Shown: positions 1-5,514 of the stretch, in pieces
Layout of the letters: every line of letters begins with the position of its first letter
Position numbering within the stretch: position 1 is the first letter of the stretch
Source of the DNA: Neptuniibacter sp.
GTDB taxonomy: Bacteria; Pseudomonadota; Gammaproteobacteria; Pseudomonadales; Balneatricaceae
DNA length: 5,514 nucleotides
Assembly: GCA_024686055.1 (NCBI GenBank)
Contig: JAIBDV010000232.1
Coordinates: 1 to 5,514, forward strand
Direction of reading: 5' to 3'
Program-made: the position numbers and the translations under genes
Notes under the pieces: model-generated
Seen by the model: the letters and a program-made list of their open reading frames with translations, nothing else
Database searches by the model: none
Told to the model about the DNA's origin: nothing

Positions 1-185
1 CAACTAAACTCAGCGTAGTACATAAGTAGAAGACAACCAGATCCCCTGCCAGTTCGTTCAAATAACAGTACGAAGGCGTGCCAGACTCAGCCAATAACAG
101 GAAGCGTCGAGGATGAAGGTATCGACACCCGTTGAGCAGGCACAGCGTTACACTTTGAAGGCAGGTGCCGACAGGGACAGTCAAA
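1..185. other. Left flank with no supportable gene
   Basis: All three plus-strand frames meet stop codons within the first bases. One minus-strand frame stays open from about 185 to the left edge (about 61 codons), but it has no ATG, no ribosome binding site and a cysteine-rich, non-protein-like composition, so I do not call it. A 5-base inverted repeat (GTCGA 106-110, TCGAC 122-126) is too short to mean much. No convincing terminator for the minus-strand operon is visible here. Confidence 0.5.
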
Positions 186-1088
186 TTATCGCGATGACGC
201 CTTGTCATCCACCAGGCTGACAGTATGACGGCTGAGCAATAGCACCGCCCGGTAGAGCATAAAGAGCAGCACGCCCGGCAGGAGCACCAGATCAAACAGT
301 GCCAGTGTTAATGTGTTGATCACATAGCTAGACAGGTTACTAACCTTATGATTGATATGATCGCTGGACAGTTTTTTCAATTTATCGACACTGTTTTCTG
401 CACTGTGCTTCAGATCTTTCCCGCCTGACTTATCAAATAACTGCAAATGCATATCAGACAGGGACTGGCGGTTGGTCTGACGTAAATCCGCACTGACGTT
501 ATGGCTGATCCCCTGCGCCAGATGCAGGCTGTAGGGCAACGCCAGATGTAGCACCAGATAGACAGAAAACAGCAACCCGGTGGCCTCTCGCACCGGGATC
601 TGGTGCTGTTCAGCGCCGCCAAACAACCGCATCAACTGCCAGACAAGCGCCACGATAAGCGTTACCTGCAAGATTGCAGGCGAGATAGCATCTGCAGTGT
701 CAGAGACCAGGCTTAGCACCATAAGGGTTGCAGCAGAGGCCATTGCCACCTCACTGCCACGCTCAAGCAACCGGGTAAGAGCAGCCAGGGCGTTACCCAC
801 ATCAACATTAAAATCAGCAATAAAAGACACCCCTATCTGACTGCTTTGAGCCACTTCCAGCAGCCCGGTCAAGGCTGCTAATCTGGAGAAATCCTGCTGG
901 GCCTGGGCTCTGGTGTGTTCAAGGTACTGCTGATTTTGCTGGTACAGCTGCTCCTGTGAGAACCACTGGGTAACACCCGAGAGCTGCTGGCTATGTAACA
1001 GCCATAAGGCAATTACCAGAAAAATGCTGGCAACCAGCGCGGTGCGGTTAACGGTTGATGTCGCCTTAACTGTGTTCAGGTTACTCAT
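186..1088 (-). CDS. Five-helix inner-membrane protein of unknown family, partner of a GH25 lysozyme
   Basis: I do not recognise this 300-residue protein. Visible: a short polar N-terminus, a hydrophobic helix at about 17-32, a glutamine-rich stretch with helical, coiled-coil-like character at about 34-70, then helices at about 113-128, 137-156, 168-190 and a long C-terminal hydrophobic segment at 256-285. Between the last two lies a charged, lysine-rich loop (about 200-250). There is no cleavable signal peptide and no catalytic motif I can name. The gene starts 11 bases after the upstream lysozyme gene stops. Its GAGGGA Shine-Dalgarno sequence, 7 bases before the ATG, overlaps that stop codon, so translation is probably coupled. 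The pairing suggests a role with the lysozyme in the envelope, for example anchoring or transport; this is inference only. The coding call is firm; the function is unknown. Confidence 0.82.
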   Translation of the reverse strand: MSNLNTVKATSTVNRTALVASIFLVIALWLLHSQQLSGVTQWFSQEQLYQQNQQYLEHTRAQAQQDFSRLAALTGLLEVAQSSQIGVSFIADFNVDVGNALAALTRLLERGSEVAMASAATLMVLSLVSDTADAISPAILQVTLIVALVWQLMRLFGGAEQHQIPVREATGLLFSVYLVLHLALPYSLHLAQGISHNVSADLRQTNRQSLSDMHLQLFDKSGGKDLKHSAENSVDKLKKLSSDHINHKVSNLSSYVINTLTLALFDLVLLPGVLLFMLYRAVLLLSRHTVSLVDDKASSR

Positions 1089-1102
1089 AATATCGTCCCT
1101 CA
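1089..1102 (-). promoter_or_regulatory. Ribosome binding site overlapping the lysozyme stop codon
   Basis: On the minus strand GAGGGA (1101 to 1096) lies 7 bases before the ATG of the membrane-protein gene and shares bases with the TGA stop (1102-1100) of the lysozyme gene. This arrangement typically gives coupled translation, so the two proteins are likely made in linked amounts. Confidence 0.7.
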
Positions 1103-1885
1103 GCGTACTGCCTGATAGTCACACGCCAGCTGCGCCAGCCGAGGCGCACCATCGAGTATCACGTCCATATCGACCGGAGCTTCAATACCCGCCACCTTGC
1201 CTTGTTCCGAGTACTGCCATATCTGCCAGTTTTTAACCCCCTCCGGTGGCGACGGCTTTGCTGCGTAGTCGGCCAGCCAGAATGGGTAGCGATTAAAATC
1301 CGGGCCAATATTCGTTTGCCAGAAACTACTATAGGAATAGATCAGTGGTGCACACCCGGTCGCCTGTTCCAGTTGCTGTAAAAACTGTGTCAGCCGACTT
1401 TTGATCTGACTTACCGACTGATTATCCGTCACCTCGACATCGACCATGGGCGTCAGCGACAGTGGTTTGCCTTTGATGGCATTCAGGAAGTTGGCCAGCT
1501 GTTGCTGCGGATCGTCATCGGCTTCGAAGAAGTGATAGGCACCCAGTTTCAGCTGCGTACTGGCCGCTGACGCTACATTGGTGTCGAACGCTGGGTCCGT
1601 ATAGGTAATGCCATCGGTCGCTTTCATATAGGCAAAATCTATATTAGCCGCCGCCACGGCAGGCCAGTCGATGTTGCCCTGATAATGGGATACATCAATC
1701 CCGTGAACCGGCGTCCCTGATGGTTGACGTAGCTGAGTTTTGACATTGTCGGGTAACTGAGCCTGTTCAACTTTCGCCGGTTGCGGTGTAAAGACAACAG
1801 GCCTGGCCAGCAGCATAAAGCCCAGCCCTGCCACAATGAGTGACCCAAATAGCCAGTCACGTTTTTTAACGCTTTTATCAGTCAT
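1100..1885 (-). CDS. Membrane-anchored GH25 family lysozyme (N-acetylmuramidase)
   Basis: The 261-residue protein matches glycoside hydrolase family 25, whose members cleave the MurNAc-GlcNAc beta-1,4 bond of peptidoglycan. After a basic N-terminus, residues 12-27 form one hydrophobic anchor, followed by a proline-rich linker to about residue 58. The catalytic domain opens with HGIDVSHYQG (D64) and continues with the FAYMKATDG strand, GAYHFF (115-120), PMVDVE (D149 and E151, the DxE pair with the catalytic acid), FWLADY (202-207) and WQYS, then VDMDV (D239). These correspond to the four acidic active-site positions known in GH25 enzymes such as cellosyl, so it looks active. Cys178 and Cys255 could form a disulfide. 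No basic cleavage motif suggests release, so it probably acts in the periplasm while tethered to the inner membrane. A TTG three bases upstream is in frame, but the ATG has better spacing to the ribosome binding site. First gene of a two-gene operon. Confidence 0.93.
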   Translation of the reverse strand: MTDKSVKKRDWLFGSLIVAGLGFMLLARPVVFTPQPAKVEQAQLPDNVKTQLRQPSGTPVHGIDVSHYQGNIDWPAVAAANIDFAYMKATDGITYTDPAFDTNVASAASTQLKLGAYHFFEADDDPQQQLANFLNAIKGKPLSLTPMVDVEVTDNQSVSQIKSRLTQFLQQLEQATGCAPLIYSYSSFWQTNIGPDFNRYPFWLADYAAKPSPPEGVKNWQIWQYSEQGKVAGIEAPVDMDVILDGAPRLAQLACDYQAVR

Positions 1886-1900
1886 CAAATAAACTCCCTC
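1886..1900 (-). promoter_or_regulatory. Ribosome binding site of the GH25 gene; decides ATG over TTG start
   Basis: GAGGGAG on the minus strand (1900 to 1894) lies 8 bases before the ATG at 1885 and only 5 bases before the in-frame TTG at 1888. Spacing and codon preference both favour the ATG, giving 261 rather than 262 residues. Confidence 0.7.
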
Positions 1901-2023
1901 TTGCTGTTATCCAGATCACCATTAATTGCCCCGCCCCACACGATACCCTGAGTTGCGTTATATACCAGGGCTGGCGTATGGGTTTACTCACCATCGCGTA
2001 TTTTCATCCAGATCAAACTCCCT
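1891..2023. repeat. Pair of short repeated words in the divergent intergenic region
   Basis: ATCCAGATCA occurs at 1909-1918 and 2006-2015, and AAACTCCCT at 1891-1899 and 2015-2023. On the minus strand these read TGATCTGGAT and AGGGAGTTT; the second word is the ribosome binding site of the GH25 gene. Their order is exchanged between the two copies. They may be traces of a small duplication, regulator half-sites, or chance. Confidence 0.4.
1957..1967 (-). promoter_or_regulatory. Possible extended -10 promoter for the lysozyme operon
   Basis: Read on the minus strand, TGG is followed directly by TATATA (1967 to 1959), the form of an extended -10 element (TGn then the -10 box); the overlapping TATAAC is another near match. 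No good -35 hexamer is seen at 17 bases, as is common for extended -10 promoters. Transcription would begin near 1950 and give a leader of about 65 bases before the GH25 ATG. This rests on pattern only. Confidence 0.3.
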
Positions 2024-2152
2024 GTGTACTTATCAGTTTAGCCACTGGCGATAGCCCGCCCAACAGAGTAATATCCGCGCGCGATGGCCTGAGCGACCCT
2101 CAGCCTCGCACTTTCACACAGACTTATTGCCCCATGCGGAAAGACACACACC

Positions 2153-3478
2153 ATGACTGATTCACACAAAACCAGCCGCGCCACCCTGCTGGAACAGGCC
2201 CACACCAACATGCCAATGGGCGTAGCAGACAGCTACCGCTACTGGGGCGAAGACAACACCGTTTTTGTCAAAAGCATGGAAGGCTGCACCCTCACCGATG
2301 CTGATGACAAACAGTATGTGGACTTCCGTCTGGCCTATGGCCCGATCATTCTGGGCTACCGCGACAACCGGGTTGATCAGGAGGTCATCAAGGCGATCAC
2401 CAACACTGGTACCCTCTGTGGCTTCTCCACTGCGCTGGACTCTGAAGTTGTCGAGCTGGTGAAGGAACTGTGCCCGAATATCGAAAAAATGCGCTTCGCC
2501 AACTCCGGCACCGAAGCGGTGCTGGGTGCGGTGCGTGTTGCCCGTGGCTTTACCAGCCGCAATAAAATTGTGGTGGTTGAGGGCGGTTTCCACGGCCTGT
2601 ACGACGAGATGATGTGGAAGCCCGATGTTGATAACTGGGACGCCAGCTCTGGTACGGCCCCTGAGATCAAGCCGTTCGGTGCTGGTATCCCGGAAAGCAG
2701 CCGTGAGCACCTGGAAACCATCGCCCTTAACGATGCTGATGCCCTGGCTGATGTATTCGCCCGCGTAGGTGATGATATCGCCGCCATCGTGATCGAGCCG
2801 ATTATGGGTAACTGCGGCAGCATCGCTTCCACCCCTGCGTACATGCAGCTGCTGCGCGACACCTGTGATAAAAACGGCAGCCTGCTGATTATTGATGAAG
2901 TTAAAACCGGCTTCCGCGTTGCCCGTGGTGGCGTACAGGCGCTGTACGGCGTGCATGCCGACCTGACCACTTACGCTAAAGCGATGGGTAACGGTTATCC
3001 GGTTGCGGCCTTCGGTGGCCGTGCCGATGTGATGGATATGATCAACTTCGGTGACGGCGGCGTAACCCACGGCGGCACTTACACGGCTAACATGATCGCT
3101 CTGAGCGCGGCTAAAGCCACCCTGACCCTGCTGAAAGATACCGATGCACTGGCCACTGTCAGCCGCGTGGGTGCCGAGATCCAGCAGCTGCTGTCCCGTG
3201 TGTTCACCCACCATGGCGTAGAGCACCGTTTTGCCGGGCCTGATTCTATGTTCGGTGTCCACTTTGGCAGCGATGTGCCACAGAACTACCGTGACTGGAA
3301 GAAAACCAACAGCGACCTGTACACCGTATTTGCCCATAACCTGATCAAACACGGCGTGATGCTGGAACCGGATTCCCGCGAGCCATGGTTCATCTGTGAA
3401 GCCCACCAGACGATGGATATGGCATGGCTGGAAGCTACCGCTATGCTGTCCATGAAAGAGGCGCTGGCCGCCAGCTAA
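2153..3478 (+). CDS. Class III PLP-dependent aminotransferase, glutamate-1-semialdehyde aminomutase-like
   Basis: A 441-residue fold-type I, class III aminotransferase, slightly longer than HemL. Expected PLP features are present: NSGTEA (117-122) for the phosphate, F146-H147-G148 to stack on the ring, E215, IIDEVKTGFR with D248 for the pyridine nitrogen, the Schiff-base lysine K276 in TTYAKAMGNGYPVAAFGG, and T309 from the partner subunit in GGTYTAN. These and the C-terminal EPWFICEAH (E410 at the place of the HemL active-site glutamate) place it close to glutamate-1-semialdehyde aminomutase. However, the HemL loop of GHAD followed by KAGSG after the HG motif is replaced by LYDEMMWKPDVDNWD, and the AGF-S-AH motif differs. 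It is therefore more likely a cytosolic aminotransferase with another substrate than the tetrapyrrole enzyme. The start is set by GGAAAG nine bases upstream. It stands alone, so neighbours do not reveal its pathway. Family is sure, substrate is not. Confidence 0.93.
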   Translation: MTDSHKTSRATLLEQAHTNMPMGVADSYRYWGEDNTVFVKSMEGCTLTDADDKQYVDFRLAYGPIILGYRDNRVDQEVIKAITNTGTLCGFSTALDSEVVELVKELCPNIEKMRFANSGTEAVLGAVRVARGFTSRNKIVVVEGGFHGLYDEMMWKPDVDNWDASSGTAPEIKPFGAGIPESSREHLETIALNDADALADVFARVGDDIAAIVIEPIMGNCGSIASTPAYMQLLRDTCDKNGSLLIIDEVKTGFRVARGGVQALYGVHADLTTYAKAMGNGYPVAAFGGRADVMDMINFGDGGVTHGGTYTANMIALSAAKATLTLLKDTDALATVSRVGAEIQQLLSRVFTHHGVEHRFAGPDSMFGVHFGSDVPQNYRDWKKTNSDLYTVFAHNLIKHGVMLEPDSREPWFICEAHQTMDMAWLEATAMLSMKEALAAS

Positions 3479-3490
3479 GCCAGTGACCAG

Positions 3491-3513
3491 CGGAGGCAGC
3501 CTGGCTGCCTTCG
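3491..3513 (+). terminator. Hairpin after the aminotransferase gene, probable terminator
   Basis: CGGAGGCAGC (3491-3500) pairs with GCTGCCTTCG (3504-3513) around a 3-base loop: ten pairs including one G-T, starting 13 bases after the TAA stop. The following sequence, TTACC, is a poor T-tract, so intrinsic termination may be weak. The hairpin could instead protect the 3' end of the mRNA. Confidence 0.55.
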
Positions 3514-3766
3514 TTACCTGCAAGCCCCTCCCTCCTGCTATATCTCTCTCCAGTAACCTGCCAGCACTGACGCAGAGCATAAAATACTCTGGGAGTTCAG
3601 CCATAGTAGAATAAGCATGATGTCTCTATGGGTTTATTCAGCCTGTATTAAAACACTTCGTGAGCGAACATTAATTTATTTGCAACATATCTGAAATAAA
3701 CCGAACTTATCATGCACCCGTCTTTAGCAGGAAGCTGGCGAATATCAAACCATATTTATTGCTGCG

Positions 3767-3797
3767 CTGTCATTACGTCGTAATAAATAATTATATT
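3767..3797 (+). promoter_or_regulatory. Possible promoter of the DUF2057 gene with palindrome ATTACGTCGTAAT
   Basis: CTGTCA (3767-3772, four of six matches to the -35 consensus) and TATATT (3792-3797, five of six matches to the -10) are separated by 19 bases, slightly long. Inside the spacer lies a perfect inverted repeat, ATTACG-T-CGTAAT (3772-3784), placed where a repressor or a spacer-twisting activator would bind. The ATG follows about 42 bases after the -10. The palindrome is certain; the promoter role is inferred. Confidence 0.3.
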
Positions 3798-3838
3798 TTC
3801 CACACAAACTTTTTATTACTGAGTGACTGGTAAGATTT

Positions 3839-4528
3839 ATGCGATTTATTGCGCTTTGCTCCATTGCTTTATTAACTCTGGAAACAGGGACTGTTTTTGC
3901 CGAGTCTAAAATTAAAATAGACGATGGTATTTCAGTCATTGCTCGCAATGGAAAGCTGATATCTGACAGCGATTATCTCAACAGTTCGAAGAACCTTAAA
4001 CTTGAAACCGGTACTAACCAGCTACTGGCGCGCTACTCTGTTGAGCTGAACAATGCGGATGCAGATATTGAACACAGCCATACATTCGCACTGCTATTTA
4101 CCGCCAACAGTGATCAGACACTTACCCTGTCAGCTCCGGTAATCCGTAAGCAACGGGCACTGGACGCCTTTAACCGTAAGGGAAACTGGTCACTGTCAGA
4201 CAGCAGCGGTAAGGCCATTGCATTCAAACAATCCGCGCTGATCAAAGAAGGCTTTCAGCTTAGCCGTAACTACGCACAGGAGCTGGCTGATTTTAACCAG
4301 ACAAATGCTGCTGCCGCATTTTATAAAGCATCAACTCCGGTTAGCCGGCCTGCGCCCGCTTCTGATATAAAAACAAACACTGTCGTTAATTCTGACACTA
4401 CAGATAATATGGCAACTGAGTCAGCTATAGAGCCAAACATATCTATGCCTTTGAAAATGCTTAAATACTGGTATAACCAGGCCGACAGTAAAAACAGGTC
4501 AGAATTCAAAGTATGGATAGCCCAGTAA
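3839..4528 (+). CDS. DUF2057 (YccT-like) family exported protein
   Basis: A 229-residue protein with a Sec signal peptide (1-21, cut after VFA). The mature part begins IKIDDGISVIARNGK, followed by SKNLKLETGTNQLLARYSVEL (core about 50-70), the opening typical of the DUF2057/UPF0319 family: a short beta strand pair, then a segment describing a value given to a ligand-like fold. A low-complexity Ser/Thr/Ala/Asn linker covers about 165-203, and the ending PLKMLKYWYNQAD with a final FKVWIAQ resembles the tail of YccT. E. coli YccT has been described as an inhibitor of curli synthesis (CsgI); no curli genes are present here, so that role should not be transferred. It is probably periplasmic. The ribosome binding site is weak (GGTAAG close to the ATG). 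Base composition is visibly lower in G+C than in its neighbours. The family call is from remembered motifs, not a search. Confidence 0.75.
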   Translation: MRFIALCSIALLTLETGTVFAESKIKIDDGISVIARNGKLISDSDYLNSSKNLKLETGTNQLLARYSVELNNADADIEHSHTFALLFTANSDQTLTLSAPVIRKQRALDAFNRKGNWSLSDSSGKAIAFKQSALIKEGFQLSRNYAQELADFNQTNAAAAFYKASTPVSRPAPASDIKTNTVVNSDTTDNMATESAIEPNISMPLKMLKYWYNQADSKNRSEFKVWIAQ

Positions 4529-4545
4529 GCGGCTAGTCATCCATA
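4512..4545 (+). terminator. Bulged hairpin spanning the DUF2057 stop codon
   Basis: TATGGAT (4512-4518) pairs with ATCCATA (4539-4545), and AGCC (4519-4522) with GGCT (4531-4534). The loop has 8 bases and a 4-base bulge (AGTC) lies on the 3' side. The TAA stop is inside the loop. No T-run follows at once; an AT-rich stretch begins near 4558. It may act as a terminator or stability element separating this gene from the porin, but it lies partly in coding sequence. Confidence 0.35.
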
Positions 4546-4661
4546 GAAACAAACAAACATATTTTTAGATTTTCTTGGGTTCATATTAACTCAGAGAATA
4601 GATTTGCCAAAAATAAGGTTTTATTCCTTAACTTTTCATTTACACGCTCAGGGGAAATACA
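4529..4661 (+). promoter_or_regulatory. AT-rich leader and ribosome binding site of the porin gene
   Basis: These 133 bases are strongly AT-rich and probably carry the porin promoter; TTGCCA (4604-4609) is a fair -35, but no good -10 follows at 17-18 bases, so I do not fix the promoter. TAAGG (4614-4618) and CCTTA (4626-4630) form a small inverted repeat that could fold in the mRNA leader. AGGGGA (4650-4655), 6 bases before the ATG, is a strong ribosome binding site, fitting a highly expressed outer-membrane protein. Confidence 0.45.
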
Positions 4662-5514
4662 ATGAAGAAGCTGATTCTGGCTGTTGCTATCGCTGCTGCA
4701 ACCACTGCGGGCTCTACCAGTGCTGCAACTATTTATGAAGGCAAAGGCCTGACCTACAAACTGAAAGGCGACTGGCAGATCCAGCTGCGTCAGGATGTAG
4801 GTAGTGATCAGAAACTGGATGTAGAATTTGACGACCTGGAACTGAAAAACTCCGTCACTTACGATCTGGGCGATAATCTGAAAGCGTTTGGTCAGCTGGA
4901 TTTTGGGTTTAAAGACGCCGCTGAAGGCAAAGACAAGTACGGCACCAAGCTGGAAGAGGCTTACGTTGGCCTGCAGTTCGGTGACGTTGCTGTTGCCATC
5001 GGTAAACAGAACTTCGCCACTGATGAATTTGGTGTTGAAGCAGCTTACGAACTGCGTTCAGCTGAAGACGGCTTCGATGCTCAGGGCACCTCTGGTGATG
5101 ACGTGATCCGTGTTGACGTTGAGATGGAAAACTTCACCTTCATCGCTTCCACTGAGATCGAAGCAGAAGGCGAAGCCAGCGAAGATGGCAAATCTTTCGA
5201 CCTGTTCGCAGCCACTGCCGTTGCAGGCGTGGAACTGGCAGCGGCTTACCAGTCTCAGGAAGCGTCGGTGGGTGCTGAGTCCAAAGATACCTGGGGTATC
5301 AGTGCTGCTTACGATGCTGGCTTCGCCGTTCTGGCTGCTGACTACAGCTCCGTTGAAGACACTCAGGACGAATACAACCTGGTCGCTGTTGTCCCGGTTG
5401 CTAAAACCACCAAGGTTGCTGTTGGCCTGGTCAATATCGAACCTGAAATGGGCGATGACGTAAACGAATGGTATGCCAACGTGACGTACAAATTCTCCAC
5501 CCAGAAAAATGTCA
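4662..5514 (+). CDS. Gram-negative outer-membrane porin, 3' end cut by the window
   Basis: The frame is open from ATG 4662 to the right edge, giving 284 residues without a stop. A signal peptide (MKKLILAVAIAAATTAGSTSA) precedes the mature start at about 22-24. Then come alternating strands typical of a general porin: TYKLKGDWQIQLRQ (31-44), LKNSVTYDLGDNLKAFGQL, KLEEAYVGLQFGDVAVAIGKQ (96-116, the conserved EAYVGL strand and glycine-rich turn), a longer acidic loop (about 117-147, where the constriction loop L3 is expected), and later strands such as WGISAAYDAGFAVLAADYSS and WYANVTYKFS. It should form a diffusion channel for small solutes, most likely trimeric. Aspartate and glutamate are very abundant, as in marine porins. 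Codons are strongly biased (CTG, GCT, GGT, CGT), a mark of high expression. Porins of this type are about 300-330 residues, so only the last strands and the C-terminal aromatic signal are missing. The protein-coding call is firm. Confidence 0.92.
   Translation, partial: MKKLILAVAIAAATTAGSTSAATIYEGKGLTYKLKGDWQIQLRQDVGSDQKLDVEFDDLELKNSVTYDLGDNLKAFGQLDFGFKDAAEGKDKYGTKLEEAYVGLQFGDVAVAIGKQNFATDEFGVEAAYELRSAEDGFDAQGTSGDDVIRVDVEMENFTFIASTEIEAEGEASEDGKSFDLFAATAVAGVELAAAYQSQEASVGAESKDTWGISAAYDAGFAVLAADYSSVEDTQDEYNLVAVVPVAKTTKVAVGLVNIEPEMGDDVNEWYANVTYKFSTQKNV

Larger units (their letters stand above)
1886..2152. other. Divergent intergenic region between lysozyme operon and aminotransferase gene
   Basis: About 267 bases separate two divergent start codons, so both promoters should lie here. 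Seen: the minus-strand extended -10 candidate near 1960, two short repeated words (ATCCAGATCA at 1909 and 2006; AAACTCCCT at 1891 and 2015), and a weak plus-strand Shine-Dalgarno (GGAAAG at 2138-2143) before the aminotransferase ATG. I could not pick a convincing plus-strand promoter. A plus-strand frame open from 1978 to 2160 (60 codons) lacks a good ribosome binding site and is not called as a gene. Confidence 0.5.
3479..3838. other. AT-rich intergenic spacer of 360 bases
   Basis: No gene is supportable. The left end holds the hairpin after the aminotransferase. A small inverted repeat (CAGAG 3573-3577, CTCTG 3587-3591) follows. From about 3600 the DNA becomes AT-rich, roughly 35-40% G+C by eye. 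Next to the DUF2057 gene lie a 13-base palindrome and a possible promoter. Minus-strand open frames that cross this stretch are shadows without start signals. Confidence 0.6.

Noticed and set aside
1..185. Minus-strand frame open to the left edge
   Set aside because: About 61 codons without a stop is expected by chance over six frames; there is no ATG or ribosome binding site and the composition is cysteine-rich.
186..1885. Phage lysis cassette (endolysin plus holin)
   Set aside because: The second protein is 300 residues with five helices and a large loop, far larger than typical holins, and no phage genes are visible. A remnant is possible but unsupported.
1978..2160. A 60-codon plus-strand frame before the aminotransferase
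   Set aside because: No good ribosome binding site, no domain or signal, and it lies in a region needed for two divergent promoters. A tiny gene cannot be excluded.
3573..3591. Second terminator hairpin CAGAG/CTCTG
   Set aside because: Only five pairs with a nine-base loop and no T-run; too weak to call.
2162..3604. A 480-codon open frame antisense to the aminotransferase
   Set aside because: It covers the aminotransferase almost exactly on the opposite strand, as happens with strongly biased codon use. The product is Gly/His/Val/Gln-rich with no recognisable domain, and the opposite strand has an unmistakable family with catalytic residues.
3745..3948. A 67-codon minus-strand frame crossing the DUF2057 start
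   Set aside because: It overlaps the signal-peptide coding region and promoter area of the DUF2057 gene and shows no domain.
4888..5463. Two plus-strand frames of 72 and 117 codons inside the porin gene
   Set aside because: They are out-of-frame shadows of the porin; the porin frame is uninterrupted and gives a signal peptide and typical beta strands.

Overview
The window reads as chromosomal DNA from a marine, Oceanospirillales-like gammaproteobacterium. The evidence is indirect: a very acidic trimeric-type porin with strongly biased codons, a DUF2057 (YccT-like) secreted protein of a family known mainly from gammaproteobacteria, and coding DNA of roughly 50-57% G+C with AT-rich intergenic stretches. 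No RNA gene, transposon, CRISPR array, integrase or phage structural gene was seen. The genus is inference.

Left part (186-1885, minus strand): a two-gene operon. The promoter-proximal gene encodes a GH25-type lysozyme with one N-terminal membrane anchor and all expected acidic active-site residues. Eleven bases after its stop begins a five-helix membrane protein of no family I recognise. Its ribosome binding site lies on the stop codon of the lysozyme gene, so the two are probably translated together. The first 185 bases hold no supportable gene.

Middle (1886-3478): a divergent intergenic region of about 267 bases, then on the plus strand a fold-type I, class III PLP aminotransferase. It resembles glutamate-1-semialdehyde aminomutase (HemL) in its PLP-binding and C-terminal motifs but lacks the HemL active-site loop signature, so it is probably a paralogue with another substrate. 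A strong hairpin follows its stop.

Right part (3479-5514, plus strand): 360 bases of increasingly AT-rich spacer with a 13-base palindrome inside a possible promoter, then a DUF2057 family exported protein. After a 133-base leader comes a Gram-negative porin that runs off the right edge, lacking only its last few strands. The two are both envelope proteins, but a hairpin across the DUF2057 stop codon and the long leader suggest that the porin has its own transcript.

Three of the five genes (GH25, DUF2057, porin) act in or outside the inner membrane, and the five-helix protein lies in it. No complete new system is proven; the most original element is the tethered lysozyme plus unknown polytopic membrane protein pair.
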